A DNA stretch of 24,855 bases from CAZGOM01 sp964542875 (GTDB lineage: Bacteria; Planctomycetota; Phycisphaerae; Phycisphaerales; Phycisphaeraceae): contig CAZIWA010000080.1 in assembly GCA_964542875.1 (NCBI GenBank), positions 1 to 24,855 on the forward strand, written 5' to 3'. Positions 6,913 through 15,291 of the stretch are shown piece after piece. The translations under genes were made by a program, and so were the position numbers. The stretch's first letter is position 1. Every line of letters starts with the position of its first letter. Below the pieces are notes generated by a model. That model worked only from the letters and a program-made list of their open reading frames with translations, ran no database searches and was not told the DNA's origin.

Positions 6913-7632
6913 TCAGGGGTTGTCGTCGTAGCTGGGAATCAGGGTGATGGGGCGGTCGTAGAAGCGGTAGTTGTTCCAATTGTAGAGGCGGAAGTCGACA
7001 TGTCCGTCGACGAAACCGATGTTGATGCCGCCGCGACGGTGACGGAGATTGACAAGGTAGGCGATGGAGGTGATGTCGGTCGTGATGGTGGTGCGGAAAT
7101 CGGGCATGCCCTGGCGGTTATTGATTTCAGTGGCGAGGAGGGTGTTGGAGGGAAGGAGAATGCTGTCCAGACGCTTCCAATTGATGGAGGACCGGAGGTT
7201 GAGGATGCGGTCATTGGGGGTGAAGCAGGGGGAGTTGACCTGGTAGGGAGAATCCGGGCAGCCGCGGGCGGACCAGTAGAATTTCTTGGAGTTGTAGGTG
7301 CGGTCGGCGGAAGTGCGTGAAGTGCGGAAGCTGAAGTAAGGGTCAAGGCCCTTGAATTCGGGGAAAGAGTCCTGTGCGTCTGAGCCGACGAGCCAGTTGA
7401 AAAGGCCGCTTTCGGTGGTAGCGGTGGGCTCGTGGGGCGGGCCGAAGAGTTTGTGGTCGTTGCCGTAGTAGAGAATGGTGGTGGTGAGCGTGCGTAAGGT
7501 ATTGGCACATTGAAGCTTACGGGCTTGGTCGCGGGCGGCCTGGAGGCTTGGCAGAAGGAGGGCGAGCAGGGCGCTGATGACAGCGATGACGACGAGAAGT
7601 TCAACGAGGGTAAATGCGCGGGAAGTTTTCAT
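6913..7632 (-). CDS. Prepilin-like protein with type IV pilin N-terminal methylation motif (DUF1559-like)
   Basis: A 239-residue protein of the large planctomycete family of type II secretion/pseudopilin-like proteins. Residues 1-30 are a short basic leader followed by AFTLVELLVVIAVISALLAL, the prepilin peptidase and methylation signal with conserved Glu5. The residue before the cleavage site is Ala instead of the usual Gly, and cleavage is expected after Ala6. The C-terminus has RHRRGGINIGFVDGHVDF, the H-x9-DG signature of these proteins but with ten residues between His and DG. The centre is unassigned and probably forms the globular head. It is expected to sit in the inner membrane or be assembled into a filament or secretion-related structure; the exact role is unknown. 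No secretion or pilus gene is nearby. Confidence 0.82.
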   Translation of the reverse strand: MKTSRAFTLVELLVVIAVISALLALLLPSLQAARDQARKLQCANTLRTLTTTILYYGNDHKLFGPPHEPTATTESGLFNWLVGSDAQDSFPEFKGLDPYFSFRTSRTSADRTYNSKKFYWSARGCPDSPYQVNSPCFTPNDRILNLRSSINWKRLDSILLPSNTLLATEINNRQGMPDFRTTITTDITSIAYLVNLRHRRGGINIGFVDGHVDFRLYNWNNYRFYDRPITLIPSYDDNP

Positions 7633-8018
7633 GGCGGCCCTTGGGCTTAAATAAGTCGAGTCAGGGTCTTTTGGCGGTCACGTAATGAAACAAAAGGCGT
7701 CACGACATTGTACAGATGCGGGAAAATAAACCAAGGTTGTTTTCCTAATTTAATGTGGTGTTTTTTGACGATAAATGTATCGATTTTCAGGTGATTGGAC
7801 GGGAATTGTAAATCAGGGGAACTGAGGCGCATTATGTGATTCAGCGTCCAGAACCATTCATTGCGGGCTTCAGTGATGAAGAATCAATCTCGCAGATACA
7901 GCGCCGCTGCCTCTGGTGCGGGCTTAAGACAAGCAATAGCCTTCACCGCGCGGTGGGGGAGCCGGTTTGAGATGGTTGCCCACGCTTTTAAGCACTGACG
8001 CGCTGCCCGGGCATCGGC
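7633..8018. other. 386-bp gene-free gap between two minus-strand genes
   Basis: The part at 7660-7830 is distinctly more AT-rich than the rest of the window and probably carries the promoter of the prepilin gene. A 61-codon minus-strand frame (7647-7832) shows no family signal. The remainder holds two perfect palindromes, CACCGCGCGGTG (7944-7955) and TGCCCGGGCA (near 8005), of unknown meaning. No intrinsic terminator with a U-tract was seen after the zinc-ribbon gene. Confidence 0.6.
7707..7734 (-). promoter_or_regulatory. Possible promoter of the prepilin-like gene
   Basis: On the minus strand a TACAAT hexamer (7707-7712) is preceded at 16 bp by TTGGTT (7729-7734). The start would fall about 70 nt before the ATG at 7632. 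The -35 match is poor, so this call rests mainly on the -10 and the AT-rich setting. Confidence 0.3.
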
Positions 8019-8837
8019 TTAAAGAGAGTCGGCGATTTCACCCAGTGCGAAGGCGATGATGGCGACGATGCCGATGGTGATGCCTGCGCAGAGGCCTGCT
8101 GTGGTATCGCCGGTGGTGTCGCGGGTGATGAGGGCGATTTTGACTGCGCAGGGGATGCCTGCGGCGCCGGCGACGCGGCATGCCCAGACGACTGCGCCGG
8201 GGACGCGTTTACGGGCGTAGGAAGCGGCGCCTGCGGAAGCGGCGGGAGCCGGGCGGAGCACTTTTTTCGGGCCGGGGAGCGGTTTTTTAGCCGGTGCGGG
8301 CTTGGCTGCACCGGGCTTGGCCGTCGTTTTTGCGATGGGCCTGGTGCCGGACTTGGGGGTGGACTGCACCTGCTGGGCCAAGCCGGCCAGGGCCTGTGCG
8401 CCGTCCTGCTGAGGCAGGGGCTTGGGTTTGGCGAATGCGGCCTGGAAGTCAGGGATCGGCTGTTGGTCTTCCTGAGGAACCAGCGCGCGGCCAAGCTCGG
8501 ACATCGCGCTGCTTTCATTGGGATCTTCTTCCTGGTTTTCGTGTTCGTCATCGGCGATTTCCGCGACGAAGACGTCTTCCTGGTCGTCGACGATCATCTC
8601 AATGGGCGGTTCCTCATAGGCGGCCCGGTCCTCGGCGGAGATTGGCGTGACCTGCGAACTGCGGACTTCAAAGAGGAAGGCCCGGCGGTTCTGGGAGGCT
8701 CTTTCCGCTTCGGGGTCGGTGACTTTGGGCACGATCTGCTTGTGCGTACAACGCGAACAGTTGACGGTCATCCCGGCAGAGCCGTCCGGCGTGCGCAGAC
8801 GGAAATGGCACTTTTCGCAGTAGAACCGGATTGGCAT
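8019..8837 (-). CDS. Zinc-ribbon membrane protein of unknown function
   Basis: A 272-residue protein in three parts. Residues 1-35 form a zinc ribbon with C7-x2-C10 and C27-x2-C30 (FYCEKCHFRL, VNCSRCTHKQ). The middle is first acidic (about 80-110, DEHENQEEDPNESS) and then a Pro/Ala/Lys/Gln linker (about 125-205). The C-terminal 59 residues contain two hydrophobic segments (about 214-233 and 246-267) likely to span the membrane. This layout, a cytosolic zinc ribbon tethered to the membrane by a flexible linker, recurs in planctomycetes, but I know of no assigned function. The start is well supported: a perfect AGGAGGT lies 8 nt before the ATG. Confidence 0.8.
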   Translation of the reverse strand: MPIRFYCEKCHFRLRTPDGSAGMTVNCSRCTHKQIVPKVTDPEAERASQNRRAFLFEVRSSQVTPISAEDRAAYEEPPIEMIVDDQEDVFVAEIADDEHENQEEDPNESSAMSELGRALVPQEDQQPIPDFQAAFAKPKPLPQQDGAQALAGLAQQVQSTPKSGTRPIAKTTAKPGAAKPAPAKKPLPGPKKVLRPAPAASAGAASYARKRVPGAVVWACRVAGAAGIPCAVKIALITRDTTGDTTAGLCAGITIGIVAIIAFALGEIADSL

Positions 8838-8845
8838 GCGGGGAT

Positions 8846-8852
8846 ACCTCCT
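8846..8852 (-). promoter_or_regulatory. Perfect Shine-Dalgarno for the zinc-ribbon gene
   Basis: AGGAGGT on the minus strand, 8 nt before the ATG at 8837. It fixes the start of that gene and shows that this organism uses SD-led initiation, in contrast to several neighbours that lack any SD. Confidence 0.8.
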
Positions 8853-8937
8853 GTCAGGCGGGGACGGCGGGAAGCGTAGAAGGAGACTAACAGCATGTGA
8901 TTCAAAATAGAAGCCCGACGCGGTTTTCCCCCAGCGA

Positions 8938-8943
8938 TAAAAT
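8938..8943 (+). promoter_or_regulatory. -10-like hexamer TAAAAT before pyrC
   Basis: TAAAAT ends 7 nt before the ATG at 8951, with no SD in between. If used, transcription would start at or within a base or two of the start codon. No good -35 is visible. Confidence 0.35.
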
Positions 8944-8950
8944 GTGCCCT

Positions 8951-10264
8951 ATGCCAGAAACCACATTGATCAAGTCCGGGCGAGTCATCGATCCAGCAAG
9001 CAAGCACGACGCAGTGGCGGATGTGCTTTTGGAGAATGGGAAGGTCGTCGGAATCTATAAACCCGGCAAGGCTCCCAGCAAGGCCAAAGCCAAGCCGAAG
9101 GTGATCGACGCCAAAGGGTGCATCGTGTCGCCCGGGCTGATCGACACCCACACGCACATGCGTGAACCGGGTAATGAGGAGAAGGAAACCGTTCTTACCG
9201 GCGCAACCGCAGCAGTGCACGGCGGGTACAGCAGCATCTGCTGCATGCCCAACACACAGCCGGCCATCGACGACAACGGGCGCATCGAATTCATCTACCG
9301 GCAGTCTTTACAGGCGGGCATGGCCAATGTGTTTCCCCTGGGCACCATCACCAAGCGGCGCGAAGGCAAGGAGCTTGCAGAGATCGGGCTGATGGCAGGC
9401 GCAGGCGCGGTGGGCTTTTCGGATGATGGCCTGGGCGTGGCGTCATCAAGCGTGATGAGCAAGGTGCTGGCGTACATCGCCATGACCGGCAAGCCGCTGA
9501 TGCAGCACTGCGAAGACGCGGACCTGGCGGGCGGGGCGATGAACGCGGGCGCACTGGCGAGTAAGCTGGGCATTCCCGGCATGCCGAGGGTGGCTGAGGA
9601 GCTGATGCTGCAGCGCGACCTGATGCTGAACCTGGGGCAGAACATCGGCTGCAAATACCACATGCTGCATGTCTCGACCGCGGGCGCGGTGGCCCGGTTG
9701 CGTGAAGCACGGCAGACGCCCGAAGGCAAGAGGCTGATCACGGCGGAAGCGACGCCGCATCACCTGCTGCTGACGGAAGAGGCTTGTTCGGATTACAGCG
9801 CGGTGTTCAAGGTGAATCCGCCTCTGCGGACCAAGAAGGACAATGCGGCGCTGGTGGAGGGGATCAAGGACGGCACGATCACTATTCTGGCGACCGACCA
9901 TGCCCCGCACACACGTGAAGAAAAAGAGCTGGAGTTTGCGCAGGCGCCTTACGGGATGATCGGGCTGGAAAGCTCACTGGCGCTGTTCATCAAAGCGCTG
10001 GTCACCTCCGGCGCGATCGATTGGCCGGCGCTGATTGCATTGATGACGTTGAACCCCGCGGAGCTGGTGGGGCTGGGGTCCAAGGGGCGGCTGACGGCCG
10101 GCGCGGATGCGGATGTGACGATCATCGACCCGGACGTGGCATGGACGATCGACGCGGCTCAATTTAAGAGCAAGAGCCGGAATTGCCCGTTTGACGGATG
10201 GAAAGTCAAAGGCCGTGCGGTGGTGACGATCGTGGGTGGGGATGTGAAGTTCGCGCTGAGGTAG
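8951..10264 (+). CDS. pyrC: Dihydroorotase, class I type
   Basis: Catalyses the reversible cyclisation of N-carbamoyl-aspartate to dihydroorotate, third step of pyrimidine synthesis, in the cytoplasm. The 437-residue protein carries the amidohydrolase signature DTHTHMREPG (metal ligands H67 and H69, substrate Arg R71), the GFSDDG loop with a bridging Asp (158/159), further His ligands at H186 (LMQHCED) and H240 (HMLHVST), and D316/H318 (ATDHAPHTREEKE). These features match class I enzymes of about 430 residues. An alternative allantoinase role is less likely given the SDDG and DHAPH pattern. The start is ATG 8951; an in-frame ATG at 8942 is possible. There is no adjacent pyrB. Confidence 0.93.
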   Translation: MPETTLIKSGRVIDPASKHDAVADVLLENGKVVGIYKPGKAPSKAKAKPKVIDAKGCIVSPGLIDTHTHMREPGNEEKETVLTGATAAVHGGYSSICCMPNTQPAIDDNGRIEFIYRQSLQAGMANVFPLGTITKRREGKELAEIGLMAGAGAVGFSDDGLGVASSSVMSKVLAYIAMTGKPLMQHCEDADLAGGAMNAGALASKLGIPGMPRVAEELMLQRDLMLNLGQNIGCKYHMLHVSTAGAVARLREARQTPEGKRLITAEATPHHLLLTEEACSDYSAVFKVNPPLRTKKDNAALVEGIKDGTITILATDHAPHTREEKELEFAQAPYGMIGLESSLALFIKALVTSGAIDWPALIALMTLNPAELVGLGSKGRLTAGADADVTIIDPDVAWTIDAAQFKSKSRNCPFDGWKVKGRAVVTIVGGDVKFALR

Positions 10265-10269
10265 AGGCT

Positions 10270-10290
10270 GGGTCTAGGGTCTAGGGTCTG
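10270..10290 (+). repeat. Heptamer tandem repeat (GGGTCTA) x3
   Basis: Three consecutive 7-bp units, GGGTCTA, GGGTCTA and GGGTCTG, begin 6 bp after the pyrC stop in the 129-bp convergent gap to the receiver gene. No hairpin terminator is seen there. The role is unknown. Confidence 0.7.
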
Positions 10291-10393
10291 GGGGCTGGCC
10301 AAGAGTGGCGCGTCGTTGCGTTAAAGATGTCTGGTGGCGGCCCTCACTCCCAACCTTCTTCCAGCGGGGAGACGGAAAGACGTTCAATCCCAT

Positions 10394-10812
10394 TTATTTC
10401 TTGAGTTGAGCCAGTTCCGCTTTGGTTTTTTCGAGCTCAAGGCGGAGGTTTACGACGGTTTTGCCCAGGTCGACGCGGAGCTTGAGTTCATCATAGTTGA
10501 AGGGTTTGACGACGTAGTCGTTGGCGCCGGCTTTGAGGGCCGCGGTGAGGTCGGTTTTGGAGTCGCGCCCGGTGAGCAGGATGAGGTAAGTGGGGCTGGC
10601 GGGGTTTTGCGTGCGGAATTTCTCGCAGACTTCCGGGCCGTCGAGGCCGGGCATCATCCAATCCAGGATGGCAAGGTTGGCCGCGCCGGGGGCTTCAAGG
10701 AAGACGAGGGCTTCCTGGCCGTCTTCCACCACGGAGACTTCATAGCCCCACTCGGTGAGCGCCGCGGAGAGAAGCATGTGGGCCATCGGGTCGTCTTCAG
10801 CAACGAGGATTC

Positions 10813-10816
<4 letters not shown>
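10394..10816 (-). CDS. Single-domain response regulator (CheY-like)
   Basis: A 140-residue receiver domain protein. The acidic pocket is E8-D9-D10 region (VAEDDP), the phosphoacceptor is D52 (AILDWMMPG), with T82 (LLTGRD) and K104 (VVKPFN) completing the switch residues. After the domain (about residue 118) a Leu/Lys/Glu-rich tail (LRLELEKTKAELAQLKK) should form a coiled coil. No output domain is present, so it probably acts by protein interaction or as a phosphate shuttle or sink. Its ATG overlaps the TGA of the upstream hybrid kinase (ATGA), implying translational coupling and a shared phosphorelay. Confidence 0.92.
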
Positions 10817-13608
<2,792 letters not shown>

Positions 13609-13704
13609 CGCGATACGTCTTTCGGGAAAGGCCCTATCGAAAAAGTATATTTTACCAGCGTGACGAATTACCGGGGCGCATGGGACTCGTCATAACCCAA
13701 CGAT

Positions 13705-13732
13705 TTGACATTTGGCAGGTGGTCGATACAAT
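13705..13732 (+). promoter_or_regulatory. Sigma70-type promoter of tRNA-fMet
   Basis: A perfect -35 TTGACA (13705-13710) and a -10 TACAAT (13727-13732) are separated by 16 bp. The transcript start would be near 13739, about 9 nt before the mature tRNA end. This is the clearest promoter in the window. Confidence 0.8.
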
Positions 13733-13747
13733 CTCCTCCCTACAGAT

Positions 13748-13821
<74 letters not shown>

Positions 13822-13830
13822 TTGAAGAAG

Positions 13831-13861
13831 AAAAAGGACTCGCTTAATGCGAGTCCTTTTT
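13831..13861 (+). terminator. Strong intrinsic terminator after tRNA-fMet
   Basis: AAAAAGGACTCGC, loop TTAAT, then GCGAGTCCTTTTT: an 8-bp perfect GC-rich stem flanked by A5 and T5 tracts. The symmetric A and T runs mean it could terminate transcription from either direction, though the next minus-strand gene ends at 13994. Confidence 0.93.
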
Positions 13862-13993
13862 CGTTGGCATTGGTGGGTAAAAGCGGCAAGAGAGAAGTGC
13901 CGGGTAGGTTTTTGAAGCGAAGCGAGAGGCCGGATTATGCGAAGACGTTCCTTTTGACCTGCCGGTGGGAAGTGTCATCACGCAAAGTTGGGC

Positions 13994-15067
13994 TTAGGGC
14001 TTGAGGACTGCTGCCGACCAGCCGTCGAGCAGCAGGGGGGCGATCAGCTTGCTTGCGGGTTTTTCATTGGGGCGAAGCACGAGTTCTTCCAAAAGCAGCG
14101 CGCCTTGCGCTCCGATTTGCGCCATCGGCATTGCGATGTGAGCCAGCTTCTGATTCCGGGCGCGGGCGACATCGGTTTCGCATGAGATGACACTGATCTG
14201 TCCGGGCACTTCCATCCCGGCGACCTCCAGCGTGCGAAAGACACGCTCAGACCAGCCCGGCTCGGTGATGAACAAAGCGGTGGGCATCGGCTTTTGCGCC
14301 GTCAGCCAGCGGGTGAGGGCGGCGGCGCTCTGGTGGTTGCGCGGGGTGTCGCCGCGCCAGAGGTCGATCGATGTGAGCACGGGGCCGGCGGTCATGCCAA
14401 GCTCCTTCGCCCGGTGTGCGAAGCCCTTGACGGTCTGCTGCTGGTAGACGTGGCGCATGCTGCCGGCCAGCGCCATGACGTGGCGGTGGCCCAGGTCAAA
14501 GAGGTGTTGGGCGGCCATGCGGCCGGCCTGATCGTGGTCGATGTTCACCACGCGGGGAGAGGTGGAGCAGCGATGGTCTCCCAGGACGACGTAGGGAAGC
14601 CCTTTTTGCTCAAGGGTGCGCACGGCGCCGTCGTCCACGAGGCCGGTGAGGAGCCAGCCGTCGACGCTGCCCAGACGGGTGATGCGGTCGATCTTGGCCC
14701 AGTCCTCATGGGAACTGACGCGCACGATCAGAAGTGACGTGTGTCGTTGTGAGAGCCGGTGTTCGGCGCCGCCCAGGGTGGCCAGGAAGGGGAGGTCCGG
14801 GTCCATGTCGGCGGGGACGAGGTAGATGAGGCCGACCTGGTCGAAGTCCTGGGCGCGGCCGCGCGCCTGCGAGCGCGCCAGCCGGCGGGCTGCGTGGTTG
14901 GGCACAAAGCCGATGCGGGCGGCAGCGAGGGCGACGCGCTCCCGGGTGGCCTGGGAGACACGCGGATGGTTGTTAAGCGCGAGGGCCGCGGTGGCGAGGG
15001 AAACCCCCGCTTCACGTGCGACATCCTGGCGGGTGGCGGGAGAGGTTGGGTTGGTTTTGGAAGGCAT
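13994..15067 (-). CDS. LacI-family transcriptional regulator
   Basis: A 357-residue repressor-type protein. Residues 12-55 form the LacI helix-turn-helix (RQDVAREAGVSLATAALALN), followed by the hinge helix (PNHAARRLA, about 56-64). The rest is a periplasmic-binding-protein-like sensor domain (DQVGLIYLVPADM, VDGWLLTGLVDDGAV, RVVNIDHDQAGRMAAQHL, GHRHVMALAG). The hinge carries NHAARRLA in place of the usual NxxARxL pattern, still compatible with minor-groove insertion. It is divergent from the GH116 glycosidase across 224 bp, making that enzyme the likely regulated target and a sugar the likely effector. No good SD precedes the ATG. Confidence 0.9.
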   Translation of the reverse strand: MPSKTNPTSPATRQDVAREAGVSLATAALALNNHPRVSQATRERVALAAARIGFVPNHAARRLARSQARGRAQDFDQVGLIYLVPADMDPDLPFLATLGGAEHRLSQRHTSLLIVRVSSHEDWAKIDRITRLGSVDGWLLTGLVDDGAVRTLEQKGLPYVVLGDHRCSTSPRVVNIDHDQAGRMAAQHLFDLGHRHVMALAGSMRHVYQQQTVKGFAHRAKELGMTAGPVLTSIDLWRGDTPRNHQSAAALTRWLTAQKPMPTALFITEPGWSERVFRTLEVAGMEVPGQISVISCETDVARARNQKLAHIAMPMAQIGAQGALLLEELVLRPNEKPASKLIAPLLLDGWSAAVLKP

Positions 15068-15291
15068 GTCTGGAGCGAAAGTCTACTACGTTATGGTCCG
15101 GTGCCCCAGAGGAACCGGAAGTTCTATGCGCTGGAGGGCGATGCCGATGCGGAGGTGCAAAGCTTACACGTGAAAACATGGCAGAACCTCTTTCGTGCGG
15201 CAAGGCAATGTTTTCCTGACGCCTGGGTTTTTGACTCCGGGTTTTTTGGTGCGCACTATGATCTTTGCATCAAGCTCACGGAGAACACGCA
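15068..15291. promoter_or_regulatory. Divergent LacI/GH116 control region
   Basis: This 224-bp region should hold promoters and operators for both genes. A near-palindrome centred on CACGTG (TTACACGTGAAA, around 15165-15176, one base pair off) resembles LacI-family half-site organisation. TATGAT lies near 15257, but no well-spaced -35 accompanies it. The 15-bp tandem repeat at 15217-15246 is listed separately. Confidence 0.4.
15217..15246 (+). repeat. 15-bp tandem direct repeat upstream of the GH116 gene
   Basis: TGACGCCTGGGTTTT is followed immediately by TGACTCCGGGTTTTT, differing at two positions. It ends 45 bp before the GH116 start codon. It may be a tandem activator or repressor site, or a chance duplication. 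Confidence 0.65.

Noticed and set aside
6875..6931. 9-bp inverted repeat CTACGACGA/TCGTCGTAG as terminator of the prepilin gene
   Set aside because: One arm lies in the coding end, the loop is 39 nt and there is no U-tract.
6754..7320. 188-codon plus-strand open frame opposite the prepilin gene
   Set aside because: Antisense to the clear prepilin frame and with low-complexity composition.
7647..7832. 61-codon minus-strand open frame in the AT-rich gap
   Set aside because: No SD, no family signal; it lies in the likely promoter region of the prepilin gene.
10270..10290. GGGTCTA repeat as a telomere-like or CRISPR-like array
   Set aside because: Only three units of 7 bp with no spacers; too short for either.
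13822..14004. 60-codon open frame after tRNA-fMet
   Set aside because: It consists largely of the terminator hairpin and the end of the LacI gene in the wrong frame.
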